Source: an uncultured Bacteroidia bacterium (lineage in GTDB: Bacteria; Bacteroidota; Bacteroidia; Bacteroidales; UBA932). Taken from it: a stretch of 37,606 bases of DNA. Location: assembly GCA_902784785.1 (NCBI GenBank), contig CACZWF010000033.1, positions 1 through 37,606 of the forward strand, read 5' to 3'. The notes under the pieces are model-generated. The model ran no database searches and was not told where the DNA came from. It saw only the letters and a list, made by a program, of their open reading frames with translations. Each line of letters opens with the position of its first letter. Position 1 is the first letter of the stretch. A program made the translations under genes and the position numbers. This document shows, piece by piece, positions 1-6,645 of the stretch.

Positions 1-497
1 CCGGTGGTGGCTCCGTGGGAACATTTTACATCGTCGGCATAAATTTCCAACTGAGGGCAAGTGCGCACTTTCGCCTGCTCGGAAAGCAGCAGGTTGTTGG
101 AGGTCTGGAAGGCTTCCGTACGGATGGCGCCGGGCTGGACCTTGATGAGCCCCTCGAAAGCGATGCGGCTCTCTCCCCCGGCCACGCAACGAATCAACTG
201 GTTGGAACGGGCTTCGGGGCACGGATGCTCCACATCCACTCGGATGTTCACTTTTTGTTTTTCAGCCGCCAGGGCCAAGGCGTGCAATTCGAATTGGCTG
301 TTCGGTCCGCCCATTGTCACCTGCACAGGGAGGTCGATGACGGCATCCGACGCTTCGGGCAACACCAGCAGCACCAGCGAGAGGCGCTCGCCGTCCTTCA
401 GTTCCCAACGAAGGGAAGGCCCGCCGCCTCCGACGAGGGCGCCGTCGCTTCTGACCGACCCGGGGACCTCAACGATTATGACCTGTTGTTTTGCCAT
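1..497 (-). CDS. sufD: SufD, Fe-S cluster assembly scaffold subunit (partial, runs off window)
   Basis: SufD partners SufB and the ATPase SufC in the cytoplasmic SufBCD complex that builds Fe-S clusters. Translating the reverse strand from the ATG at 497 gives an uninterrupted 165-codon frame to the window edge, beginning MAKQQVIIVEVPGSVR and ending in YADDVKCSHGATT, the conserved C-terminal-half motif of SufD/SufB beta-helix proteins. The ATG lies one base after the sufC stop, so the genes are surely co-transcribed and probably translationally coupled. Oddity: in full-length SufD (about 430-450 residues) this motif lies roughly three quarters along, whereas here only about 160 residues precede it. 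The N-terminal region therefore appears to be missing or much reduced. No in-frame extension is possible without running into sufC. Identity is confident; whether the short form is native is open. Confidence 0.85.
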   Translation of the reverse strand, partial: MAKQQVIIVEVPGSVRSDGALVGGGGPSLRWELKDGERLSLVLLVLPEASDAVIDLPVQVTMGGPNSQFELHALALAAEKQKVNIRVDVEHPCPEARSNQLIRCVAGGESRIAFEGLIKVQPGAIRTEAFQTSNNLLLSEQAKVRTCPQLEIYADDVKCSHGATT

Positions 498-498
498 A

Positions 499-1242
499 TC
501 AGAAGCCCTCGTAGCCTTTTTCTTCGATTTCTGCGACCAATTCGCGGCCAGCCGTCTTGATGATGCGACCGTCTTTGAGAATATGCACGAAATCCGGCAC
601 AATGTAGTCCAGCAGACGCTGATAGTGGGTAATCACGATGGCGGCCTTCTGGGGCGTGTGCAAGCGGTTCACTCCTTCGGCCACAATGCGCAAGGCGTCC
701 ACGTCCAGTCCGCTGTCGGTCTCATCCAAGATACTCAAATCAGGGTCCAGCATCGCCATCTGGAAAATCTCTCCACGCTTTTTCTCGCCGCCCGAGAAGC
801 CCACATTCACATCGCGTTTGAGGAACTCGGGTTTCATCTGCACCAAGGCCATTTTTTCCTTACGCAAAGCCATAAATTCAGAAGGAGTCAATTCGGGCAG
901 CCCCTGGGCTTTGCGACGACAGGAAAGGGCGGTCTTGAGGAAATTGCTGATGCTCACGCCCGGGATGTCGATGGGATATTGGAACGACAAGAAGATACCG
1001 GCCCAAGAACGCTCCTCCGGACTCATTTCAAGCAGATTCTGTCCCTTGAACAGCACGGTCCCGCCCGTCACTTCGTACTGCGGTTTGCCGGTCAGCACGG
1101 CGCTGAGGGTGCTTTTCCCTGCGCCGTTTGGGCCCATCACCGCGTGGATTTCTCCCTCCCGGATGGTGAGGTCGATGCCCTTGAGTATTTCCTTGCCGGC
1201 AATCTGCGCGTGCAGGTCGTGTATTTCTAACAAAGTTTGCAT
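499..1242 (-). CDS. sufC: SufC, Fe-S assembly ABC-type ATPase
   Basis: SufC is the soluble ABC-type ATPase that drives conformational change of the SufBCD scaffold. The 247-residue product has the full nucleotide-binding set: Walker A GPNGAGKST (37-45), Q-loop region around SFQYP (86-90), signature FSGGEKKR (149-156), Walker B LSILDE with catalytic Glu174, D-loop SGLD (177-180) and switch His206 in ITH. DETDSGLD is typical of SufC rather than transport ATPases. Length matches the family (about 250). It starts one base after the pnuC-like stop and ends one base before sufD, so it sits in a tightly packed operon. Very sure. Confidence 0.97.
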   Translation of the reverse strand: MQTLLEIHDLHAQIAGKEILKGIDLTIREGEIHAVMGPNGAGKSTLSAVLTGKPQYEVTGGTVLFKGQNLLEMSPEERSWAGIFLSFQYPIDIPGVSISNFLKTALSCRRKAQGLPELTPSEFMALRKEKMALVQMKPEFLKRDVNVGFSGGEKKRGEIFQMAMLDPDLSILDETDSGLDVDALRIVAEGVNRLHTPQKAAIVITHYQRLLDYIVPDFVHILKDGRIIKTAGRELVAEIEEKGYEGF

Positions 1243-1243
1243 A

Positions 1244-1846
1244 TCATCTGATTTTTTTCCAATGAAAGAGCGAGGCTACGCCGTTGATCAGGTACAGGGC
1301 GCTCACCAGACACATCGCATAATTGCCCACGCTCAGGTGGAGGATCAGCTGGGTAATATTGACCAGTAGCCACACCACCCAGCAGTCCCATTTTTTCTGG
1401 GCTGACAGGTATTGCGCAACCAGGATCAGCACAGTCACGAGCGAATCCAGGTAGGGATGGGGGTCGGCGGGGAAAAGACGATCCAGCAGAATGCCCCATC
1501 CGAAGGCCATCACCACGACGGCCAGCAGCCAGAATCCGCGCTGCAGCCAACTCAAGTAACTGACTTTCAATTCTCCATTGACCGTCGTTTCCTGCTGCTT
1601 GGGATGCGTCCATCGATAGTGTCCGATGATGTTGATGCAGAGCGAAACGGGCTGAAGCATCAGCATCGCCAGCAGGTTTTTGTGCCAGAACAGAGCGAAA
1701 AGGGCGATGGTATAGAGGTAGCCCACCCAGAAATTGGCCTTGCTCCCTCTTCCGGCCAGGAACACGCAGCTCAGGCCCAGGATGGAACAGACCAGATCGA
1801 TCAGGGAAATCCCCCTTCCCGCTATTTCAAAAAGCACAATATCCAT
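1244..1846 (-). CDS. pnuC: PnuC-family vitamin transporter (nicotinamide riboside type)
   Basis: This 200-residue protein is almost entirely hydrophobic, with about seven membrane segments. It carries family-like stretches GHYRWTHP (about 75-82) and KKWDCWVVWLLVN (about 151-163), the latter resembling the WxxWxxxN pattern of PnuC transporters. These facilitators carry nicotinamide riboside; sister groups carry thiamine (PnuT) or riboflavin (PnuX), and the substrate cannot be fixed from this sequence. I saw no TPP or FMN riboswitch upstream, which mildly favours the nicotinamide riboside type. Its position is unusual: it lies between sufB and sufC, one base upstream of sufC and directly downstream of a MITE-like element whose end is 14 bases before the ATG. 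Family call is good; substrate uncertain. Confidence 0.75.
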   Translation of the reverse strand: MDIVLFEIAGRGISLIDLVCSILGLSCVFLAGRGSKANFWVGYLYTIALFALFWHKNLLAMLMLQPVSLCINIIGHYRWTHPKQQETTVNGELKVSYLSWLQRGFWLLAVVVMAFGWGILLDRLFPADPHPYLDSLVTVLILVAQYLSAQKKWDCWVVWLLVNITQLILHLSVGNYAMCLVSALYLINGVASLFHWKKIR

Positions 1847-1860
1847 AGTGTTTTCTTTTA

Positions 1861-2023
1861 GAAGCTGTTTTGATTCTTTTGATAAAAAGATTTATGAAGA
1901 TATTTTGAGATAGAGTTTCTTCTTGAAGAAGGAGTGTAGTTTGAGCTACACGACTGATGAAAGGAGGAAATATAGCCAAAATAGAACATAAAGATGAAAA
2001 TTAAAGAGAATCAAAACAGCTTC
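1861..2023. mobile_element. MITE-like element with 17-bp terminal inverted repeats
   Basis: The 163-bp interval begins GAAGCTGTTTTGATTCT (1861-1877) and ends with its exact reverse complement (2007-2023). TTTA lies directly outside each end (1857-1860 and 2024-2027), as a 4-bp target duplication would. The interior is AT-rich, carries no coding frame and contains a perfect 6-bp hairpin (GTGTAG 1934-1939 / CTACAC 1946-1951) and a near-palindrome at about 1919-1931. The right-hand TTTA overlaps the sufB stop codon, so insertion at the very end of sufB is a simple reading. An alternative is a long-range stem acting as operon attenuator; the two are not exclusive. No transposase is present. Confidence 0.55.
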
Positions 2024-2024
2024 T

Positions 2025-3479
2025 TTATCCCACAGACCCTTCAAGGGTGACTTGCAGGAGTTTCTGCGCCTCAATGGCAAACTCCATCGGCAATTTGCTC
2101 AACACATCGCGGGCATAACCGCCCACAATCAGTCCGACCGCCTCTTCCGGTCCGATACCCCGCTGGGCACAATAGTAGAGTTGGTCCTCGCTGATTTTGC
2201 CCGTGGTCGCCTCATGCGCCGTCACGGCCGAAGGGCAGGCGTTTTCAATCACCGGGAAGGTATGGGCTCCGCAACGGTCGCCGATCAGCAGGCTGTCGCA
2301 CTGGGAGAAGTTCTTCGCCCCGACAGCAGCCGGAAGGATTTTCACCAGACCCCGGTAACTGTTCTCGCTGCGACCCGCCGAAATACCCTTGCTCACTATC
2401 CGGCTGCGGGTGTCCTTGCCGATGTGAATCATTTTCGTCCCCGTATCCGCCTGCTGAAAATGGTTGGTGACGGCCACGGAATAAAATTCCGAAGAGGAAT
2501 GGTCCCCTTTGAGGATGGTGGACGGGTATTTCCAAGTAATGGCCGACCCCGTCTCCACCTGCGTCCAACTCAAATGGCTGTTCTCCCCTTTGCAGATGCC
2601 GCGTTTGGTCACGAAGTTGAAGATGCCCCCGCGTCCTTGCGCATCCCCGGGATACCAGTTCTGGACGGTCGAATACTTGACATCCGCATCTTTCTCCACA
2701 ATGATTTCGACGACGGCCGCGTGCAGCTGGTTCTCATCCCTCATCGGGGCGGTACAACCTTCCATATAACTCACATACGAGCCCTCGTCCGCCACGATGA
2801 GCGTACGCTCGAACTGGCCGGTCCCCCGCGCGTTGATGCGGAAATAACTCGACAGTTCCATCGGGCAGCGCACCCCTTTGGGAATGTAGCAGAACGAGCC
2901 GTCCGAAAACACGGCGGCATTGAGCGCAGCGTAAAAATTATCGCCGGAAGGAACGACGGTGGCCAGGTACTTGCGCACCAGGTCGGGATATTCCTGCACG
3001 GCTTCGCTGAACGAGCAGAAGATGATGCCTTTCTCGGCCAAGGTCTTGCGGAAGGTCGTTTTCACCGAAACGGAGTCGAACACCGCGTCGAAGGCCACAT
3101 TCGAACTCTCCTTCGGCCGCTCTTCCAGCCCGGCCAGGGCCCGGCGCTCCGAGAGCGGAATCCCCAGTTTGTCGAAAGTCTTCTCCAGCTCCGGGTCAAT
3201 CTCCCCCGTCCCTTTCGCCTTGGGGGCCGCATAATAAATAATGTCTTGGAAATCGATGGGCGGAATCCTCAGATGTGCCCAGGTCGGGAGCTCCATCTTG
3301 CACCACTTGCGATAGGCGTCCAGACGGAAGTCCAGCAACCATTGCGGTTCATTTTTCTTCTGCGAAATCAGACGGATGACATCCTCAGAAAGCCCCTTGG
3401 GTATCAGTTCCTGCTCGACTTCTGTCACAAAGCCGTGCTGATACTCATTTTCAGTAACTTCCTTGATGATATCTTCCAT
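2025..3479 (-). CDS. sufB: SufB, Fe-S cluster assembly scaffold subunit
   Basis: SufB is the scaffold on which Fe-S clusters form, receiving sulfur at a conserved cysteine. The 484-residue product has the family N-terminus (helical, about 1-110) and the right-handed beta-helix core. It ends in the diagnostic [17 protein letters not shown] segment, with the presumed acceptor Cys near 394, followed by the helical [12 protein letters not shown] and [18 protein letters not shown] tail. Length and ending match full SufB. It is the first suf gene on this strand; its -7 promoter box is at 3508-3515. Downstream, the MITE-like element abuts its stop codon. Very sure. Confidence 0.97.
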   Translation of the reverse strand: MEDIIKEVTENEYQHGFVTEVEQELIPKGLSEDVIRLISQKKNEPQWLLDFRLDAYRKWCKMELPTWAHLRIPPIDFQDIIYYAAPKAKGTGEIDPELEKTFDKLGIPLSERRALAGLEERPKESSNVAFDAVFDSVSVKTTFRKTLAEKGIIFCSFSEAVQEYPDLVRKYLATVVPSGDNFYAALNAAVFSDGSFCYIPKGVRCPMELSSYFRINARGTGQFERTLIVADEGSYVSYMEGCTAPMRDENQLHAAVVEIIVEKDADVKYSTVQNWYPGDAQGRGGIFNFVTKRGICKGENSHLSWTQVETGSAITWKYPSTILKGDHSSSEFYSVAVTNHFQQADTGTKMIHIGKDTRSRIVSKGISAGRSENSYRGLVKILPAAVGAKNFSQCDSLLIGDRCGAHTFPVIENACPSAVTAHEATTGKISEDQLYYCAQRGIGPEEAVGLIVGGYARDVLSKLPMEFAIEAQKLLQVTLEGSVG

Positions 3480-3507
3480 AACGCGAAACGAACCACAAAC
3501 AAACCTG

Positions 3508-3515
3508 CAAAGTTA
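3508..3515 (-). promoter_or_regulatory. -7 promoter box for the suf operon
   Basis: On the minus strand this reads TAACTTTG, matching the Bacteroidota TAnnTTTG element, about 30 bases upstream of the sufB ATG. A clear -33 TTTG at 19 bases is not visible. It sits 13 bases from the divergent box at 3529-3536, so the two promoters overlap face to face. Confidence 0.6.
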
Positions 3516-3528
3516 ATAAAAAATGTAT

Positions 3529-3536
3529 TACATTTG
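3529..3536 (+). promoter_or_regulatory. -7 promoter box for the AlkZ-related gene
   Basis: TACATTTG fits TAnnTTTG and lies 43 bases before the ATG at 3579. It is divergent from the suf promoter. No good -33 element is visible at the expected spacing. Confidence 0.5.
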
Positions 3537-3578
3537 TGGTATACAAAATCGCTGAAGCCGAGAGAATCATTGTACGCC

Positions 3579-4283
3579 ATGGGATTTGTCCGTCTATCTG
3601 AACACACTTTGCATCCGCAAGTCAGGGATGCGTCTTCGATGCTGGAGTTGCTTCGCTACGCCCGCCTCATCCCCTTTTTCTCAAATGCCATCCCGGGCTA
3701 TTCGGTCGAAGAACACACCCTGCCGGAGTTTTGGTTTACGGAAGAACAGCTAGGCCCCTGGGACTGGAAAATCGACTGTGTGCAAAGCGGGGAAATCGCT
3801 TACGGAAAGTTCCTGTGGGGCGGGAAAGCCGCTTTCGCCACGGTGGACGTCTATAAAGAATTGATCAATTATCGCCGCTCGCTGCCCCGGTATGCTCCCA
3901 CGGCCGAGCAGCAGAAGGTTCTGGACCTGATGGAGGAAAAAGGCGGCGTCAGCATCACGGACATACGCGGGCTGCTGGGCGTCAAAAAGGCTGCCGCCGA
4001 TGCTTTGATGACCAAATTGCAGATGCAGACACGCGCCGTCACTGGTGATATCCTCCGGGTCTATCGTGGGGAAGACTTGCATTACAACGGCTGGCAGCGA
4101 AGCAACTTCTGTACGCCGGAAGCCCTGTTCGAGGATGACGCCGACTGCCCCTTCCCGGGCTTCAGCACTTACACCCTCAAATCGTCCCTCACGCCGGCAG
4201 AATCGCTGGATTTTCTCAAGGAAACCGTCCGCCGTCTCTGCCCCTCCGCTACGGACAAAGACCTGATGCGGCTGCTCGGATAA
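3579..4283 (+). CDS. AlkZ-related winged-helix protein
   Basis: The 234-residue product resembles small Bacteroidales proteins annotated as AlkZ-related, distant relatives of the YcaQ/AlkZ DNA glycosylases. Visible features are an N-terminal FFSNAIPGYSVEEHTLPEFWF segment (about 28-50), GPWDWK followed by IAYGKFLWGGKAAF (about 54-80), and a winged-helix-like region (about 105-150; EKGGVSITDIRGLLGVKKAAADALMTKLQMQ). The start is the ATG at 3579, just after a divergent promoter. The frame is open much further upstream, but that part is antisense to sufB and not credible. No catalytic residues can be assigned, so a DNA-repair role is inference from family naming only. Confidence 0.7.
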   Translation: MGFVRLSEHTLHPQVRDASSMLELLRYARLIPFFSNAIPGYSVEEHTLPEFWFTEEQLGPWDWKIDCVQSGEIAYGKFLWGGKAAFATVDVYKELINYRRSLPRYAPTAEQQKVLDLMEEKGGVSITDIRGLLGVKKAAADALMTKLQMQTRAVTGDILRVYRGEDLHYNGWQRSNFCTPEALFEDDADCPFPGFSTYTLKSSLTPAESLDFLKETVRRLCPSATDKDLMRLLG

Positions 4284-4329
4284 GCATCTCTTTTGTCAAA
4301 AATAGGACACAGCTTCTCATAAAATTGGC

Positions 4330-4337
4330 TACCTTTG
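4330..4337 (+). promoter_or_regulatory. -7 promoter box for the cupin lipoprotein gene
   Basis: TACCTTTG matches TAnnTTTG and ends 32 bases before the ATG at 4370. A matching -33 TTTG at 19 bases is not evident. Confidence 0.55.
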
Positions 4338-4369
4338 CAACATTATTGAAAATTTAAATCAAAAGCCAA

Positions 4370-4852
4370 ATGAAACAGTCAAAGCTATGGGTGAAGGCCG
4401 CCACCCTGATGATTTGCGGCGCAACGGCGGTATGTTTCTCACTGACATCCTGCAAGCAGGCTAACACCCAGGAAGACAATTCTCTGCAAGAGGTACGGAG
4501 TACCGAAATGTTTCGCACCAGCCAGAGCTGGGACGGCGTGGAACTGCCCGATTACCCGCAGGGCAAGCCGGAACTGGTAGCCATCAAGTATGAGATTCCT
4601 GCCGGAAAGAAACTTGGCTGGCACCACCATCCTGTACTGAACTACGGCATCTTGGTACAGGGCGACCTGACCATCATTGCCGAGGATGGCACGGAGATGA
4701 CCCTGCACGAGGGTGAGGCTATCGTAGAAATGGTAGGCACCGTTCATCACGGCGAGAACCGCGGCACAAAACCCGTCGTCCTCTATATGTTCTACTCCTC
4801 GCAGAAAGACCTTCCCCTCTCCGTTCATCACGACGATATTCCTTTGGAATAA
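4370..4852 (+). CDS. Cupin-domain lipoprotein
   Basis: This 160-residue protein starts with a lipoprotein signal (hydrophobic core about 10-25, lipobox LTSC with Cys28), so it is probably anchored on the periplasmic side or outer membrane. Residues about 70-150 form one cupin barrel: PAGKKLGWHHHPVLNYGILVQGDLTII is motif 1 with a His cluster for a metal, and GEAIVEMVGTVHHGENRG is motif 2. It looks like the small Cupin_2 family. The ligand or reaction is unknown; metal-binding quercetinase-like or sensor roles are possible but unsupported. It has its own promoter and is followed directly by the repeat region at 4853. Confidence 0.85.
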   Translation: MKQSKLWVKAATLMICGATAVCFSLTSCKQANTQEDNSLQEVRSTEMFRTSQSWDGVELPDYPQGKPELVAIKYEIPAGKKLGWHHHPVLNYGILVQGDLTIIAEDGTEMTLHEGEAIVEMVGTVHHGENRGTKPVVLYMFYSSQKDLPLSVHHDDIPLE

Positions 4853-4923
4853 AAAGCCAAGCGGCATGCCCCACCGGGGCAGTCGCAAAGCGACGGGGGT
4901 CGAATGAAATGGGTATGAAAAAA
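4853..4923. repeat. REP-like direct repeat, copy 1
   Basis: A 71-bp unit starts right after the cupin stop codon and recurs exactly at 5022-5092. It contains two adjacent perfect hairpins: TGCCCC/GGGGCA with loop ACC (4867-4881) and GTCGC/GCGAC with loop AAA (4882-4894). Similarity continues for about 18 bases into a degenerate version of the terminator hairpin that follows copy 2. Confidence 0.85.
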
Positions 4924-5021
4924 TGGCTGGATTGTCCAGTTATAAAGACGCCATCAGGCGTCGCATCGCAGTGTGCGAGACTTGGTAACAAGTTGAGCCA
5001 CGAAGATGCCCGCGAAGGCTG
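4924..5021. repeat. Spacer between repeat copies, hairpin-rich
   Basis: This non-coding 98-bp stretch holds further small perfect stems: GACGCC/GGCGTC (4947-4962) and CTTG/CAAG around GTAA (4981-4992). Frames across it on the minus strand are open but look non-genic. Confidence 0.45.
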
Positions 5022-5092
5022 AAAGCCAAGCGGCATGCCCCACCGGGGCAGTCGCAAAGCGACGGGGGTCGAATGAAATGGGTATGAAAAAA
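5022..5092. repeat. REP-like direct repeat, copy 2
   Basis: This is the exact second copy of the 71-bp unit at 4853-4923, offset by 169 bases, with the same pair of hairpins. It runs straight into an intact terminator stem (5087-5119). Confidence 0.85.
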
Positions 5093-5119
5093 ACGACTGG
5101 ATTTTCCAGTCGTTTTTTT
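5087..5119. terminator. Bidirectional intrinsic terminator
   Basis: A run of A, the stem ACGACTGGA/TCCAGTCGT, loop TTT and a run of seven T form a symmetric terminator. It can serve the cupin transcript on the plus strand and the tRNA-Leu transcript on the minus strand. Confidence 0.85.
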
Positions 5120-5121
5120 CG

Positions 5122-5203
5122 TACCCAGGGCCGGGATCGAACCGGCATGCCTCGCGGCACTGGTGTTTGAGACCAGCGCGTCTACCGATTCCGCCACCTG
5201 GGC
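5122..5203 (-). tRNA. tRNA-Leu (anticodon CAA)
   Basis: The reverse strand folds as a class II tRNA: acceptor GCCCAGG/CCTGGGT, with G1-T72 wobble and discriminator A. The anticodon stem CTGGT/ACCAG has loop CTCAAAC, giving anticodon CAA for codon TTG. There is a long variable arm, and the T-arm GCCGG/CCGGC has loop TTCGATC. CCA is not encoded. Confidence 0.95.
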
Positions 5204-5223
5204 ATCTTTTCGGTAAGCGGATG

Positions 5224-5231
5224 CAAAGATA
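5224..5231 (-). promoter_or_regulatory. -7 promoter box for tRNA-Leu
   Basis: On the minus strand this reads TATCTTTG, a TAnnTTTG match 20 bases upstream of the tRNA 5' end. The -33 part is weak. Confidence 0.55.
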
Positions 5232-5263
5232 CAACTATTTTTTTAATTCCCTAATAATTTTCG

Positions 5264-5271
5264 TAACTTTG
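5264..5271 (+). promoter_or_regulatory. -7 promoter box for the hemD-rnpA-yidD cluster
   Basis: TAACTTTG matches TAnnTTTG and lies 50 bases upstream of the hemD ATG at 5322, within an AT-rich stretch. Only a T-run (about 5238-5244), not a clear TTTG, lies at the -33 distance. Confidence 0.55.
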
Positions 5272-5321
5272 CGGCCCAATTCGGATTACGCCCTCTGAGG
5301 CAACCGGTTTTTAATAAGATT

Positions 5322-5961
5322 ATGGCTCAACAGAAGAAAATTCTCATCTCACAAAAAGCCGTTCAGGTGAACTCCCCGTACGCTCCGCTGATGGAGAAGA
5401 CGGGAGTCGCCATTGATTTCATTCCCTTTTTCCGCAACGAAGCGCTAAGCTCGCGAGAGTTCCGTGCGCAGCGAATCAACCTGGCCGAATACACGGCCAT
5501 TGTATTTTCCTCCCGCACCGTGATCGATGCCTTTTTTAAGATGGCGGAGGAGCTGCGAGTCAAGATTCCTGAGACGATGAAGTACTTCTGTTCGACTGAA
5601 AATGTGGCGCTCTACCTGCAGAAACACATTGTGTACCGCAAGCGGAAAATCTTCTTCGGAAACGGCACTCCGGACAGCATCATTGCGTCCATCGGGCCCC
5701 GCCACACGGGTGAAAAGTTCCTGATTGCCACCTCGGGCAGCCTTTCCACCGACATCACCCGCGCCTTCGAAAAGACGTCGATGGATGTCACGGCCGCCAT
5801 GTTCGTCAAACCGGTTTCCGAGGATATCAGCAAAGTGGATCTGCACGCCTACGACGCCATCGTCCTGTATGCCAGTGCCGACGTCCACTCTCACGCTTTC
5901 CGCTCCCACGCCGCAGATTCCCTCCATCGTCAAAGCGATAGAGATTTTCCTTACACGCTAA
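5322..5961 (+). pseudogene. hemD: Uroporphyrinogen-III synthase family gene, broken by internal deletion and frameshift
   Basis: HemD closes hydroxymethylbilane to uroporphyrinogen III in tetrapyrrole synthesis. Residues 1 to about 190 are a good Bacteroidales HemD-like N-terminus: ILISQKAVQVNSPYAPL, TAIVFSSRTVIDAFF, MKYFCSTENVALYLQKHIVYRKRKIFFG, YDAIVLYASADVHS. The family's C-terminal ending then appears in the next frame as LSAPTPQIPSIVKAIEIFLTR, ending at TAA 5959-5961, three bases before the rnpA ATG. Between them the usual SLLKNFP...FGPTTAKAVKDAG part, about 30 residues, is absent. So roughly 90-110 bases (not a multiple of three) are missing near 5890, and the first frame runs on into rnpA. 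This is either real decay or a sequence error. Some Bacteroidota HemD-like proteins near rnpA are of uncertain enzymatic role. Confidence 0.8.
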
Positions 5962-5963
5962 CA

Positions 5964-6398
5964 ATGGCCGCCGAACGCCCCTTGCCCGAGGCGCCGCGCC
6001 AAACTTTCTCCAAAAGCGAGCGATTGTGCGCCAAGAATGACATCACCCTTCTGTTGAACAAAGGGCGCTATTTCTCCGTGGACGGCATTTTCCGCGTCTG
6101 CATTTTGGAACGTGAAAAAGCGGCTGACGGCAATCAAGCGACAAAACAGACCAGCCCTAAAGCCCGGTTGCTCATCAGCGTACCCAAACGCCACTTCAAG
6201 CGGGCGGTCCGCCGCAACCTGCTGAAACGACGCATCCGGGAAGCCTACCGCCGCAACAAACCGGATAGTTCCGTGGATGTAATGGTGTTTTATCTGCCGG
6301 CGGAAGTTTTAGAGTACGCGCAGATCGAGTCCGCGATGAAAGAAGTCATCGCCCGCATCGACGCATTCGGAAAACAAACTGACTCCCCCCAAAGATGA
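5964..6398 (+). CDS. rnpA: RnpA, ribonuclease P protein component
   Basis: RnpA is the small basic subunit that helps the RNase P RNA bind and trim pre-tRNA 5' ends. The 144-residue product from the ATG at 5964 has the family start [24 protein letters not shown] and the basic core [32 protein letters not shown]. In that core the RNR-type motif reads [12 protein letters not shown]. The ATG is three bases after the original hemD stop. The frame is open upstream through hemD only because of the hemD frameshift, so I start it here. The end overlaps yidD by ATGA, the usual rnpA-yidD coupling. Confidence 0.93.
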   Translation: MAAERPLPEAPRQTFSKSERLCAKNDITLLLNKGRYFSVDGIFRVCILEREKAADGNQATKQTSPKARLLISVPKRHFKRAVRRNLLKRRIREAYRRNKPDSSVDVMVFYLPAEVLEYAQIESAMKEVIARIDAFGKQTDSPQR

Positions 6399-6634
6399 GC
6401 GTGAAGGAAGTATTGAAATGGATCGGCAACGCCCCTTTCCTGCTGGTGATTGCCTTTTATCGGACCTGCATCTCCCCGTTCACTCCGCCGGCCTGCCGAT
6501 TCACGCCTACCTGTTCGCAGTATGCGATGGAAGCATTCAAGAAATACGGCCCGTTCAAGGGACTCTATCTGAGCGTCAAACGCATTCTTCGCTGCCGTCC
6601 CGGCGGCGGCTCCGGCTACGATCCCGTGCCCTGA
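6395..6634 (+). CDS. yidD: YidD, membrane protein insertion efficiency factor
   Basis: YidD is a small inner-membrane-associated protein that assists YidC/Sec membrane protein insertion. The 79-residue product shows the family pattern: amphipathic start, then [63 protein letters not shown], with conserved cysteines in [10 protein letters not shown] and the CRPGG...DPVP ending. Its ATG overlaps the rnpA TGA. It ends 11 bases from the convergent TonB receptor gene. Confidence 0.96.
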   Translation: MSVKEVLKWIGNAPFLLVIAFYRTCISPFTPPACRFTPTCSQYAMEAFKKYGPFKGLYLSVKRILRCRPGGGSGYDPVP

Positions 6635-6645
6635 CACCCGGCACT

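Noticed and set aside
2052-3578. Upstream extension of the AlkZ-related frame to 2052, giving 743 codons
   Set aside because: The first 509 codons are antisense to sufB and non-protein-like; the gene has its own promoter and ATG at 3579.
4719-5234. Minus-strand open frames of 68-171 codons across the repeats and tRNA-Leu
   Set aside because: They translate the hairpin repeats and the tRNA; the repeated peptides simply mirror the direct repeat.
5322-6398. A genuine HemD-RnpA fusion protein
   Set aside because: The native HemD ending and stop and a good RnpA ATG are both present just before RnpA; the fusion follows from the frameshift.
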